Source: JANQRA01 sp035762545 (lineage in GTDB: Bacteria; Actinomycetota; Acidimicrobiia; Spongiisociales; ZC4RG35). Taken from it: DNA of 64,000 nucleotides. Shown piece after piece: positions 25,637 to 34,493 of this stretch. A program made the position numbers and the translations under genes. The DNA lies in contig DASTOM010000005.1 of assembly GCA_035762545.1 (NCBI GenBank), positions 8,065 through 72,064 on the forward strand. The letters are read 5' to 3'. The notes under the pieces are model-generated. The model was given only the letters and a program-made list of their open reading frames with translations, made no database searches and was not told where the DNA came from. Position 1 is the first letter of the stretch, and every line of letters starts with the position of its first letter.

Positions 25637-26770
25637 TTAGATCCCGTACAGCGTGTCGACGATCAGCTCGTCCACCACGGTCTGGAGCGCTTCGTGCTCC
25701 GAAGCACCGCCCTCGAGTGCCGCCTCGTATGCGGCGACTTGACGGTGGGCGCTCGTCCCTTCGGTGACGATCGACCGGGCCCGTCTGACCTCGTCACCGG
25801 CATCCAGTTCCACCGCGTCCTGCGCGACGAGCTCGATCATCTCCTCGATCAGGTCGACGAAGGGGACGAGGGCACCCTTGCCGAAGTCGACGAGAGACCC
25901 CTCGACCCCGTACCGCTGTGCCCTCCACACGTTCTCGTCGATCATGCCGGGCGAATACACCCTCCAACGCTGGTTGTTGCGTCGGAGCCGGTAGAGAAAT
26001 CCGAGGAGGCACTGGTACAGGGCGGCAACCGTGATGGCGTCGTCGAGACGGGTGCAGACATCGCTGATCCGCATCTCGAGGGTCGGGTACCGGCTCGATG
26101 GCCGGATGTCCCACCACAGCTTGGAGGCATCCTCGATGAGGCCCGCGCTCACCAGGATCTCGACGTATCTCTCGTACTCCGACCACGAGTCGAACTCCTC
26201 CGGCATGCCGGTTCGGGGCAGGTTCTGGAAAATGACGAGGCGGTATGCGTTCAACCCGGTGAGGGCGCCGTCCCAGAACGGCGAGGAGGTCGACAGAGCG
26301 AGCAGGTGGGGCAGGAAGTATCTCGCCTGGTTCATCAGGTCGATGCGGAGGTGATTGTCGGCGACTCCGACATGCACATGCATGCCACAGATCACCAACT
26401 GTCTCGCCACCTGCTGATAGTCGGCGCGTATCCGCATGTATCGCGGGTCGTTCGTCGTCTCTTGGTTCGCCCAGTTGGCGAAGGGATGGGTCGACGAGGC
26501 GATGATCGCAGCCCCGTACTCGCTGACGACCTCGGACAGGTCCCGACGCAGGTTGGCGAGGTCCTCGCGCGCCTCTGACACCTTGGCGCACACTTTCGTT
26601 CCGACCTCGATCTGTGCTTGCAGGAACTCCTGGGTGACCTGTGAGCCGAGCACCTCACCGAGTGCGTCCCACATCTCCTGTGGTGGCTGCTCGAAGAGGT
26701 CCCTGGTCTCACGATCGACGACGAGGTACTCCTCCTCGATCCCGATCGTGAACTCTGGCCGCTCGATCAT
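25637..26770 (-). CDS. Glutamate-cysteine ligase family 2 (GCS2/YbdK-type carboxylate-amine ligase)
   Basis: A 377-aa ligase of the GCS2 family, which joins glutamate to cysteine or a related amine with ATP. The N-terminal FTIGIEEEYLVVDRET and the ICGMHVHVGV block are diagnostic. The substrate is unconfirmed. It could serve gamma-glutamylcysteine, ergothioneine or another thiol. I place the start at ATG 26770 because TAACCT (minus strand, 26784-26779) is eight nt upstream. An ATG at 26776, two codons earlier, is only two nt from that box. The LLM oxidoreductase follows on the same strand. Confidence 0.9.
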   Translation of the reverse strand: MIERPEFTIGIEEEYLVVDRETRDLFEQPPQEMWDALGEVLGSQVTQEFLQAQIEVGTKVCAKVSEAREDLANLRRDLSEVVSEYGAAIIASSTHPFANWANQETTNDPRYMRIRADYQQVARQLVICGMHVHVGVADNHLRIDLMNQARYFLPHLLALSTSSPFWDGALTGLNAYRLVIFQNLPRTGMPEEFDSWSEYERYVEILVSAGLIEDASKLWWDIRPSSRYPTLEMRISDVCTRLDDAITVAALYQCLLGFLYRLRRNNQRWRVYSPGMIDENVWRAQRYGVEGSLVDFGKGALVPFVDLIEEMIELVAQDAVELDAGDEVRRARSIVTEGTSAHRQVAAYEAALEGGASEHEALQTVVDELIVDTLYGI

Positions 26771-26879
26771 GACCATAGAGGTTAGGGATCAGACCCGCGC
26801 TTCACCTCCTCCCATCGAGCCTCACCAGCGGCCGATTCTCGGGACCCTGTGCAGGCTCGACGCGAGAAACCCACGACCG

Positions 26880-27506
26880 TCAGTCGCGCAACAGACCCTG
26901 TCTTGCAGCTTCGCACGCCGCCCGCACGTGGCACCCCTCCAGGTGGTCGTTGACGAGACCCATGGCCTGCATGAACGCGTAGACGGTGGTCGGGCCAACG
27001 AAGGTCCAACCCCGTTTCTTGAGGTCCTTGGACAGCGCGGTCGACGTTGGTGTAGTCGAAGGAATCTCTCCCGGTGGAGTGTCGTCGGTGTCCGCCCACG
27101 ACCAGAAGTAGGTAGCCAGGGACCCGTGCTCGTTCACGACCTCGAGGGCACGTCCCGCATTGTTGATGGTCGATCGGATCTTGCCCTGATGACGCACGAT
27201 GCCGGCGTCGTTTAGCAGCCTCAGGACGTCCTGGTCGTCGTATCGGGTTACCACGTCGGGATCGAAGTCGTCGAACGCGGCCCGGAAATTGTCACGTTTT
27301 CGGAGGATCGTCAGCCACGACAGACCAGCCTGGAAGCCCTCGAGACAGATCTTCTCGAACAGACGGTGGTCGTCGGTAGTCGGCCGGCCCCACTCGTCGT
27401 CGTGATAGAGGCGGTAGATCTCCGGCTCAGCCCCCCACCAGCAGCGAGGAAAACCGTCGTCTCCAACCGTCAGAGTGTGTATTGGGCCACCATCGTCGGG
27501 CAACAT
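26880..27506 (-). CDS. tag: DNA-3-methyladenine glycosylase I
   Basis: Tag removes 3-methyladenine from alkylated DNA. The Tag signature is present: RCWWG with Cys22, YHDDEWGRP with His35 and Glu38, and near the C-terminus DHLEGC, supplying the remaining His and Cys of the zinc site. LEGFQAGLSWLTILRKR is the conserved base-binding region. From ATG 27506 it has 208 aa, slightly longer than E. coli Tag (187). It is divergent from lhgO, with 20 bp between the starts. Confidence 0.93.
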   Translation of the reverse strand: MLPDDGGPIHTLTVGDDGFPRCWWGAEPEIYRLYHDDEWGRPTTDDHRLFEKICLEGFQAGLSWLTILRKRDNFRAAFDDFDPDVVTRYDDQDVLRLLNDAGIVRHQGKIRSTINNAGRALEVVNEHGSLATYFWSWADTDDTPPGEIPSTTPTSTALSKDLKKRGWTFVGPTTVYAFMQAMGLVNDHLEGCHVRAACEAARQGLLRD

Positions 27507-27526
27507 AACCCCTCGATGAGGTTCAT

Positions 27527-28738
27527 ATGACAGCAAGGTCTCGTGACAGCCTGCCGATGGGGGTAGTGGGGGGAGGGATCCTCGGATTGGCGATCGGACG
27601 CGAGTTGACCCGTCGGTTCGCGGGGACGGAGGTCGTGATCTTCGAGAAGGAGCAGGAGCTGGCCACCCACCAGACCGGACACAACTCGGGGGTGGTCCAC
27701 GCAGGGATCTATTACAAGCCCGGGTCGCTGAAGGCGAATCTCTGCACCCGCGGTCGAGAGATTCTTCGTGAGTACTGCTTCGAGAAAGGTCTCCCCTACG
27801 AGGAGTGCGGCAAGCTGGTCGTTGCCGTCGAGGAAGCCGAAATAGGGCGTCTCGACCGTCTCGAGGAGACCGCGACCCAGAACCAGGTACCCGGTCTGCG
27901 ACGTGTCGATCGGACCGGGATCGTCGAGATCGAGCCACATGCCACCGGACTCGCTGCGCTGCACTCTCCAGCCACCGCGATCACCGATTTCGTGGCAATC
28001 GCGAATTCCTATGCCGCCGATATCGAGAGCGCCGGAGGTCAGATCCTCACCTCGGCCGAAGTGGTGGGGATCGAGCGGAGAACCGATCGGATCGTGGTGC
28101 GAACGGCGACGTCCTCACACGAGGTGGCTCGTCTCGTGATCTGCGCCGGGCTCCATTCGGATCGGGTGGCTCAGCCGGTCGATGGCCATGACGAACCGAG
28201 GATCGTGCCGTTCCGCGGCGAGTACATGAAGGTCGTCGACTCGAAACGTGACCTGGTTCGCGGGCTGATCTACCCGGTTCCCGATCCCCGGTACCCGTTT
28301 CTCGGAGTCCACTTCACAACGATGGTCTCCGGTGACCTCGAGGTAGGGCCCAACGCAGTGCTCGCCCTGAAACGGGAGGGCTATTCACGCCGGGGTATGA
28401 GCTTCACCGACGTGCGAGACACCCTGACGTTCCCGGGCTTTTGGCGTATGGCGGGTGCCAACTGGCGGGCCGGGGTCGAAGAGGTGTGGGGGTCGATCTC
28501 GAAGAGGGCCTACATGAGGAAGGCGAGTCGATATGTCCCGGCGATCGGCCCTGACGATGTGGTCAGGGCGCGGGTCGGTGTGAGGGCCCAGGCCCTGGAC
28601 CGGGATGGATCACTCGTCGACGATTTTCGCATCAATGACAACGATGGCGTGGTCAGTGTCCGGAACGCGCCATCGCCGGCGGCGACGTCCAGTCTCGCCA
28701 TCGCCGAGTATGTCGTCGACAGGATGAAGGCCCTCTAG
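27527..28738 (+). CDS. lhgO: L-2-hydroxyglutarate oxidase, FAD-dependent
   Basis: LhgO oxidises L-2-hydroxyglutarate to 2-oxoglutarate, a metabolite-repair reaction that feeds electrons to the respiratory chain. The 403-aa protein begins with the FAD-binding GVVGGGILGLAIGREL. The family block HQTGHNSGVVHAGIYYKPGSLKA is intact, as is VPFRGEYMKV. The C-terminus PSPAATSSLAIAEYVVD is typical. The gene overlaps the 3' end of a convergent LLM oxidoreductase by four bases. Confidence 0.93.
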   Translation: MTARSRDSLPMGVVGGGILGLAIGRELTRRFAGTEVVIFEKEQELATHQTGHNSGVVHAGIYYKPGSLKANLCTRGREILREYCFEKGLPYEECGKLVVAVEEAEIGRLDRLEETATQNQVPGLRRVDRTGIVEIEPHATGLAALHSPATAITDFVAIANSYAADIESAGGQILTSAEVVGIERRTDRIVVRTATSSHEVARLVICAGLHSDRVAQPVDGHDEPRIVPFRGEYMKVVDSKRDLVRGLIYPVPDPRYPFLGVHFTTMVSGDLEVGPNAVLALKREGYSRRGMSFTDVRDTLTFPGFWRMAGANWRAGVEEVWGSISKRAYMRKASRYVPAIGPDDVVRARVGVRAQALDRDGSLVDDFRINDNDGVVSVRNAPSPAATSSLAIAEYVVDRMKAL

Positions 28739-29718
28739 GCGAAAGCCGGCATCACCTCACGAGCAAACAGCTCGACACTGCTCCGGTCATATGCGATGTC
28801 GGCGAACTGCACGATGGCGTATCCGAGCCCGGCACTTTCGAAATCCTTCAGCTCGGCCACGATCTGCTCCGGAGTTCCCGAGGTGGAATCGAACATCTTG
28901 GCGAACCGGTCGGCTGCCGGTTCGGGGACGTACTGGGCGAGGTGGCGGTGTAGCCAGGCCTTCTTCTCGTTCACCGCATCGTCGGTCTCCGCGCAGAGGA
29001 TGTTGAAGTTGGCCGACCGGATGATCCCGTCGAAGTCCGTCCCCACGTCGGCGCAGTGGCCCCTGAGTATCTCCGACTTGTTCTTGAACAAGTCGAGGTT
29101 GTCTCCGCCGAAGTTCGTGTACTGGGCGTAGCGGGCCGCGATGTTGAGGGTGACCTTCTCACCACCGCCGGCGATCCAGAGTGGGATGTGGGGCTTCTGG
29201 AGACCTTTGGGCTGGTTTATCGCACCCTTCAGCGTGTAGTACTCGCCCTCGTAGTCGACGACGTCTTCGGTCCACATCGCCCGCATGATCTCGACGCCCT
29301 CGCGAAGCATCCCGAGACGACCTCCCGGCGACTTGAACTCGTAGCCGTAGCCATCGTGCTCGTGCTCATACCAACCTGCACCGATGCCCATCTCGAGGCG
29401 TCCTCCCGAGATGACATCGATTGACGAGGCGACCTTCGCCAGATAGGACGGTGGCCGGTAGGTGTTGCAGGTGCACATCTGACCGAGCCTGATGTTCTCG
29501 GTGGTGGCAGCGAGGGCGGCCATGAGCGTCCATGCCTCGTAGGTGACCTCCTGGGTCGGTTCGGGCACCGTGTGAAAGTGGTCATAGACCCATGCCGAGG
29601 CGAAGCCGAGGGACTCGAGGTCGTTGGCGATGCCGAGCATCGTCGACCAATGATCTTCGAGCGGGATGCCGGAGAGGGTGATCCTCCAGCCTTGCGGTAC
29701 AAAAGCTCCAAACTGCAT
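28735..29718 (-). CDS. LLM class (F420-dependent type) oxidoreductase
   Basis: A 327-aa luciferase-like TIM-barrel oxidoreductase, related to the protein at 24826-25608 but with a full-length C-terminus. Shared blocks are YDHFHTVPEP, LGQMCTCNTYRPPSYLAKVAS, MGIGAGWYEHEHDGYGYEF and IAGGGEKVTLNIAA. The cofactor is expected to be F420 by family; the substrate is unknown. The ATG has TAGGGT six nt upstream (minus strand, 29730-29725), so the transcript is probably leaderless. It is divergent from the molybdoenzyme gene. Confidence 0.87.
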   Translation of the reverse strand: MQFGAFVPQGWRITLSGIPLEDHWSTMLGIANDLESLGFASAWVYDHFHTVPEPTQEVTYEAWTLMAALAATTENIRLGQMCTCNTYRPPSYLAKVASSIDVISGGRLEMGIGAGWYEHEHDGYGYEFKSPGGRLGMLREGVEIMRAMWTEDVVDYEGEYYTLKGAINQPKGLQKPHIPLWIAGGGEKVTLNIAARYAQYTNFGGDNLDLFKNKSEILRGHCADVGTDFDGIIRSANFNILCAETDDAVNEKKAWLHRHLAQYVPEPAADRFAKMFDSTSGTPEQIVAELKDFESAGLGYAIVQFADIAYDRSSVELFAREVMPAFA

Positions 29719-29780
29719 GAGGCGACCCTAGCTCCGGCCATTTACCCCTCGTTAGCGGGGGAATTCCTACCTTGATCCAA

Positions 29781-31313
29781 GTGAAGTCGACCCGTATCCG
29801 TGACGCACTCTCCGGTGCCCTCGCCGCAGCGCTGGCTCTCGGTATTTCCGAGCTGATTGCCGGACTGATTCCAAGCGCCCCCTCGCTCGTCGAAGGTCTC
29901 GGCACCTGGGTCATCGACAACGTTCCCCCCGCGGTGAAAGAGTGGGCGATCTCCATCTTCGGCACGGCGGACAAGCTGGTTCTGCTGATCAGCATCTCTG
30001 TGGTCACGATCGTCATCGGTGCTGTCGTCGGTGTCGTGGCCCGGTCCCGATTCTGGATCGCAGCTTTGGTCTTCAGCGGATTCGGTGTGTTCGCCGTACT
30101 GGCTGCGATGCGTGACCCGCAGGTCGACGTCGTCGGCGCTGTGGTCCCGGCCGTTGTCGCCGTGATCGTGGGTCTGGCCACTCTGCGCATGCTGTACAGC
30201 CTGTCCGAGGAGCCCGTGGAGTCCGACACGTCGAAGCGCAGGTTCATCGTGGGCGCCGGAGCGGTCCTGGGCGTGGCCGCGCTATCGGCAGGGTTCGGGC
30301 GGATGCTCGTCGAGAGTGCGAAACGAGCCGTCGCCGGACGCTCGGAGGTCATCCTGCCCACCGCCGCCGAGATGCTCCCCCCTGTGCCCGCCGCGGCGAG
30401 TTTCGACGTGGCCGGGATAACTCCGATCATCGTGCCGAATGCGGATTTCTACCGCATCGACACCGCACTCTCGATACCCCGTATCGACCTCCAGGAATGG
30501 ACACTGAGTGTCACCGGAATGGTCGACCGTCCGTACACGATCGGATACGCGGAATTGCTCGACATGCGAATGGTGGAGCGGGACGTGACACTTTCGTGCG
30601 TCTCGAACCGGGTCGGGGGCGGCCTGGTAGGGAACGCCCGCTGGCAGGGAGTCCCCCTCAAGGAGATCCTCGATCGGGCCGGTGTCACCGAGGGCGCAGA
30701 GCAACTCGTCGGACGCTCGGTGGACGAATTCACGGTCGGGTTCCCGGTGGAAGCGGTTTACGACGGCCGCGAGGCGCTGGTGGCGGTGGCCATGAACGAC
30801 GAGCCACTGCCCTTCGAGCACGGTTTCCCGGCGCGTCTGGTCGTCGCCGGGCTCTACGGCTACGTCTCGGCGACGAAGTGGCTGTCCCAGATCGAACTCA
30901 CGACCTGGGACGGATTCGACGCCTATTGGGTGCCGAGAGGGTGGGCCAAGGAGGCCCCAATCAAGACCCAATCCCGTATCGACACACCCACGGCATCGGA
31001 CGAGATCTACCCCGGAGCCAACGTCGTCGCCGGAGTCGCCTGGGCGCCGAATCGTGGAATCTCCCGTGTCGAGGTCCAACTCGGCGAGGACGCCGAATGG
31101 GTGGAAGCCGACCTGTCGGCACCGCTGTCCGAGGACTCGTGGGTGCAGTGGAAAGTGGACTGGGACATCCCCGAGCCCGGCCCGTATGTCGTCACGTGTC
31201 GGGCTACCGACGGCGACGGTGTCACCCAGACCGGTGAGATCGCGCCACCCGCGCCCGATGGCGCCACCGGCTGGCACAGCGCCCGACTCATCGTGGCCGA
31301 CCGGGAGGCCTGA
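29781..31313 (+). CDS. Membrane-anchored molybdopterin oxidoreductase of the sulfite oxidase family
   Basis: The protein has about five N-terminal membrane helices (roughly residues 8-175) followed by a sulfite-oxidase-type molybdenum domain and a C-terminal dimerisation domain. The single Moco-ligating Cys lies in VTLSCVSNRVGG (residue 273 from this start). The oxidised substrate is unknown. The GTG start at 29781 has TACCTT (29768-29773) seven nt upstream. A TTG at 29772, three codons earlier, overlaps that box, so I prefer the GTG. It ends four bp from a convergent gene. Confidence 0.88.
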   Translation: MKSTRIRDALSGALAAALALGISELIAGLIPSAPSLVEGLGTWVIDNVPPAVKEWAISIFGTADKLVLLISISVVTIVIGAVVGVVARSRFWIAALVFSGFGVFAVLAAMRDPQVDVVGAVVPAVVAVIVGLATLRMLYSLSEEPVESDTSKRRFIVGAGAVLGVAALSAGFGRMLVESAKRAVAGRSEVILPTAAEMLPPVPAAASFDVAGITPIIVPNADFYRIDTALSIPRIDLQEWTLSVTGMVDRPYTIGYAELLDMRMVERDVTLSCVSNRVGGGLVGNARWQGVPLKEILDRAGVTEGAEQLVGRSVDEFTVGFPVEAVYDGREALVAVAMNDEPLPFEHGFPARLVVAGLYGYVSATKWLSQIELTTWDGFDAYWVPRGWAKEAPIKTQSRIDTPTASDEIYPGANVVAGVAWAPNRGISRVEVQLGEDAEWVEADLSAPLSEDSWVQWKVDWDIPEPGPYVVTCRATDGDGVTQTGEIAPPAPDGATGWHSARLIVADREA

Positions 31314-31316
31314 GAC

Positions 31317-32276
31317 TCAGTCGGACTGGTCGACGGCCGAGATAGCCCAGGCAAGACCCGCATCGGGGTCCTCGCTGGCGAGCCGCAATTCCCATCCGGT
31401 CCCGGGTGACCCGTCATCGAACCAGTTGAAACGGAGACGCCCGACCGCGGCTCCGATCTCGTCGGCGTCGGGCGGCCAGTCCAGATCGGCGAGGGCGGCT
31501 ATGGCGTACCAGGCACCGAACCGCCCGGCCGCGGAGCCCCGACGTCGGCCGTGGGCACCACCCGAGCTGCCGGCCCATCCCATCCACGCCAGCGCCTCGG
31601 CGCCGCTCATCGGCGCCATCCGGGCAGTAGACAGCCCCAATGCGCGCACGGCTGCGCCGGCGTCACCTTCGACCGTCGCCACCACTGCGCGCCCGTTCGA
31701 CTCGGTCACCCAGGGCTGAACCAGATCGGAGAGGGCACCCTCGGAATGCGGGTCTTCGATCGTTGTCGCCTTCTCCGGGAGGTCGACAGGCGACGCTCCC
31801 GGAATCGGAGGCGACGGGGCATCGATCTTGTCTGCCTTGTAGGTCGCCACCGGGTAGCTCGGCTCCCATTCGAGGAGGCGGCCCGGCAACTCGAAGGACA
31901 CACCGACCTCGTCTCCCCTGATCACTCTCTCCGCGGCAACGACCCCGCGCCAGGGACCGTCGTCGAGATGGGGCTCGAGCTCGTTCCAGGTCTTGGTGGA
32001 GGCGGCCACTTCGGGAAGAGGGCCGAGGGCGAAACGGGCCACCCCTTCGCTGACGGCGGCGCCGGCCCATTTTCCGGGAGCCTCGAGAGCGAGGCGGTAG
32101 CGGATGTGCTCCTCGACTCCCCAGAGCTGCTTGCCCCGGCCGACCGCTTCGCGGCATCGGAGCTTGAGCTCGACCAGGTCGTCCCACTGGTGGTTCTCGC
32201 AGAGACCGTCGATCACTCTGATCAGCTCGTCGGTGTTCGAGGTCTCGATGGCCTCCCCAGCTCTTGGGCTGATCAT
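31317..32276 (-). CDS. Conserved-looking cytoplasmic protein, function unknown
   Basis: A 319-aa soluble protein that I do not recognise. The N-terminal 60 residues (ELIRVIDGLCENHQWDDLVE onward) look helical, TPR-like. A later segment is Gly/Ala-rich (GWAGSSGGAHGRRRGSAAGR). It ends with DAGLAWAISAVDQSD. The ATG overlaps the stop of the upstream sulfurtransferase gene by four bases, so the pair is translated together. No catalytic motif is evident. Confidence 0.7.
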   Translation of the reverse strand: MISPRAGEAIETSNTDELIRVIDGLCENHQWDDLVELKLRCREAVGRGKQLWGVEEHIRYRLALEAPGKWAGAAVSEGVARFALGPLPEVAASTKTWNELEPHLDDGPWRGVVAAERVIRGDEVGVSFELPGRLLEWEPSYPVATYKADKIDAPSPPIPGASPVDLPEKATTIEDPHSEGALSDLVQPWVTESNGRAVVATVEGDAGAAVRALGLSTARMAPMSGAEALAWMGWAGSSGGAHGRRRGSAAGRFGAWYAIAALADLDWPPDADEIGAAVGRLRFNWFDDGSPGTGWELRLASEDPDAGLAWAISAVDQSD

Positions 32277-33067
32277 CCCGTTTCCACCGGGAAGTCCCGT
32301 CGCGACCACTCTGAGTACGAGCCCACGTACACGTCGGGCATCGGTCGCCCGGCTACGACCATGGCCAGGGCGTTGTGACAGGCGGTCACGCCGCTCCCAC
32401 AGGAGACGACCGCGCCGTCGGGGACGGCCCGGTAGAGGGCCTCGAGGCGGTCCGGGTCGAGAAAGCGGCCGTTGCCATCCAGATTCTTCGCAGTCGGCAC
32501 ATTGATCGCTCCGGGGATGTGGCCTGGCTTGGGATCCACGGGTTCGTAGTCCCCGCGGTATCGCTCCGGCGCACGGGCGTCGACCACCAGGCGCTCGCTG
32601 AGACCGTCGTAGCCAGCCACTCCAGCGAACCGGAGCGGATCCGGATACTCCGTCGCCGCCACAGTGACGTCGCCAACCTCGAGCGGTCCTTCTTCTGCTA
32701 CCCAGGCCTCGAGGCCTCCATCGAGCAGCTGAACCCTTTCGTGGCCGATCGCACGGAGCATCCACCACAGACGCGCAGCGATCGTCCCTGAGGTGTCGTC
32801 GTAGACGACCACGTGAGTCTCGGGTGCGATACCCAACCTGGTGAGAGTGACGGCGAAGTCAGCTGGGTTGGGGAGGGGATGACGACCGTCGAGTCCCGGT
32901 GGTGCCGAAAGGTCCCGGTCGAGGTCGACGAATACGGCACCGGGGATGTGCCCGGCCTCATAGGTAGACCGCCCCTTGTTGGGGTCGGTCAGATCCCAAC
33001 GCAGATCGCAGAGTCGGGGCGGTGGCGCGGCGCGCATCAACTCCAGCGGACTGATCAAGGGGTGCAC
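32273..33067 (-). CDS. Sulfurtransferase with two rhodanese domains (thiosulfate/3-mercaptopyruvate type)
   Basis: The 264-aa protein has an inactive N-terminal and an active C-terminal rhodanese domain. The catalytic Cys223 lies in SCGSGVTAC, a loop of the 3-mercaptopyruvate sulfurtransferase type. Domain markers are YEAGHIPGAVFVDLD in the first half and KPGHIPGAINVPT in the second. I chose GTG 33067 because GAGGAG lies about 11 nt upstream and the preceding gene ends just before it; a longer reading would overlap that gene. It is the middle gene of a three-gene minus-strand run. Confidence 0.9.
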   Translation of the reverse strand: MHPLISPLELMRAAPPPRLCDLRWDLTDPNKGRSTYEAGHIPGAVFVDLDRDLSAPPGLDGRHPLPNPADFAVTLTRLGIAPETHVVVYDDTSGTIAARLWWMLRAIGHERVQLLDGGLEAWVAEEGPLEVGDVTVAATEYPDPLRFAGVAGYDGLSERLVVDARAPERYRGDYEPVDPKPGHIPGAINVPTAKNLDGNGRFLDPDRLEALYRAVPDGAVVSCGSGVTACHNALAMVVAGRPMPDVYVGSYSEWSRRDFPVETG

Positions 33068-33074
33068 GATCCGG

Positions 33075-33434
33075 CTACTCCTCTTCGGAGCTGTCGGGCT
33101 TGGTGGGCTTCCACATCTCGTTTTCTCGGAGCTCGCTCCCGAGCTCCGCGATCGTGTTCCCGACCGCGGTTGCGAAAGCACTGCCGGCGTCTTTGAGCCG
33201 CTGACGGACTTCTGGATCCTGCAAGGCGGCCGAGACCGACCCTGCCACCTGATTCCACGCGCTGGCAAGTGTCCCGAAGGCGTCTTTGATCTCCTCTTCC
33301 GATGGACCCTCATCCGAGGCGGCCTTCCGGTAGGTGTCCTTCAGTTGGTCGCCGAGCTCGCTGAACTCCTCGTGAAACGTCGTCCACGGATCGCGCCGCG
33401 GTTCTGACGTAGGATCGTTCTCGTGCGTCTCCAC
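33075..33434 (-). CDS. Small acidic helical protein, function unknown
   Basis: A 119-aa protein, mostly alpha-helical and acidic, with no motif I know. Central segments include FSELGDQLKDTYRKAASDEG and LQDPEVRQRLKDAGSAFATA. The GTG at 33434 has TACCAT (minus strand, 33447-33442) seven nt upstream. This start overlaps the divergent exonuclease gene by 12 bp, so each gene's -10 box lies inside the other's coding sequence. It heads the sulfurtransferase run. Confidence 0.7.
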   Translation of the reverse strand: METHENDPTSEPRRDPWTTFHEEFSELGDQLKDTYRKAASDEGPSEEEIKDAFGTLASAWNQVAGSVSAALQDPEVRQRLKDAGSAFATAVGNTIAELGSELRENEMWKPTKPDSSEEE

Positions 33435-34295
33435 CTCCTCGATGGTACTTACGAGTTGTTCCGCGCTCACTATGGGCGCAAGGACACGGTCCTGGCCCCG
33501 GATGGCAACGACATCCGGGCCACCCTCGGGATACTGGAGTCGACCCTCGCACTTCTCCGTGAGCCGGGCGTCACCCATCTCGCCGCGAGTTTCGACACCG
33601 TGATCGAGTCGTTCCGCAATGACATGTTCCTGGGCTACAAGTCGTCGGCGGGTATGGAGGAGGAGTTGCTGCGTCAGTTCCCGTTCGCCGAGGACGCACT
33701 GGAGGCCATCGGGGTCGTGGTGTGGCGCAACCTCGAGTTCGAAGCCGACGATGCGATGGCTGCCGCTGCCATCAAGTGGGTCGACGAGGTGGAGCAGGTC
33801 GTGATCTGCACGCCGGACAAGGACATGTGCCAGATCGTGGTCGGCGACCGCATCGTCACGTACAACAGGCGGGAGCAGAGAATCGTCGACGAGGACGGTG
33901 TGGTCGAGAAATTCGGCGTCCACCCCGAGTCGATCCCCGACTACCTGGCCCTCGTCGGTGACACCGCGGACGGCGTACCGGGGCTCCCCGGTTGGGGTGC
34001 CAAGTCGAGCTCCGCCGTTCTCGCCAAGTTCCCCCGTCTCGAGTTGATCCCGAAGAGCTCTGAAGACTGGGGGCTCGAGGTGCGTAGCGCCGCCAAGCTG
34101 GCGGCGACGCTCGCCCAGTATCAAGACGAGGTCTATCTCTATCGCGAGCTGACCACCCTGCGTCTCGACGTGCCAATCTCCGAGGAACTGAGCGACCTGG
34201 AGTGGCGGGGCGTCCCCGAAGAGCGATTCCGTGCCTTCTGCGCCACGATGGGCTTCGACGCCGACGCCATCAACGTCCACCGCTGGGCCGACTGA
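33423..34295 (+). CDS. 5'-3' exonuclease (PIN/FEN fold, DNA polymerase I N-domain-like)
   Basis: A stand-alone 290-aa 5' nuclease without a polymerase domain. Metal-binding acids are Asp7 (LLDGTYELF), Asp109 and Asp110 (EADDAM), Asp132 and Asp134 (TPDKDM), and Asp180 and Asp183 in GDTADGVPGLPGWG, the helix-hairpin-helix entry. It should cut flaps or DNA 5' ends. The GTG start has TAGGAT (33410-33415) seven nt upstream. It is divergent from, and overlaps by 12 bp, a small acidic protein gene. Confidence 0.92.
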   Translation: MRLHLLDGTYELFRAHYGRKDTVLAPDGNDIRATLGILESTLALLREPGVTHLAASFDTVIESFRNDMFLGYKSSAGMEEELLRQFPFAEDALEAIGVVVWRNLEFEADDAMAAAAIKWVDEVEQVVICTPDKDMCQIVVGDRIVTYNRREQRIVDEDGVVEKFGVHPESIPDYLALVGDTADGVPGLPGWGAKSSSAVLAKFPRLELIPKSSEDWGLEVRSAAKLAATLAQYQDEVYLYRELTTLRLDVPISEELSDLEWRGVPEERFRAFCATMGFDADAINVHRWAD

Positions 34296-34322
34296 ACCCG
34301 CCCGCAGGATTCAGGGGAACCC

Positions 34323-34493
34323 TCAGTCCGGGTCTTCGTCCTCCCAGACCAGGTCGTGGCGGTGGTTGCAGTCGACGCAGATGTAGGCCAACGGGTATCC
34401 GGCGTCGAGGTCTTCGTCCTCTGGGAGAAAGCTGGCCAGGTGAGCGACACCCCCGCACTCGACACATGTGATGGTGGTGGGAGGACTGCTCAA
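34323..34493 (-). CDS. Small zinc-ribbon protein coupled to nhaA
   Basis: A 56-aa protein with two CxxC pairs: Cys10/Cys13 (ITCVECGG) and Cys39/Cys42 (YICVDCNHRHD), the pattern of a zinc ribbon, and an acidic C-terminus. The TTG start overlaps the nhaA stop (TTGA), like several other coupled starts here. It may bind nucleic acid or protein; no function is known. Its short length makes it easy to miss, but the paired cysteines and exact coupling argue that it is real. Confidence 0.7.
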   Translation of the reverse strand: MSSPPTTITCVECGGVAHLASFLPEDEDLDAGYPLAYICVDCNHRHDLVWEDEDPD

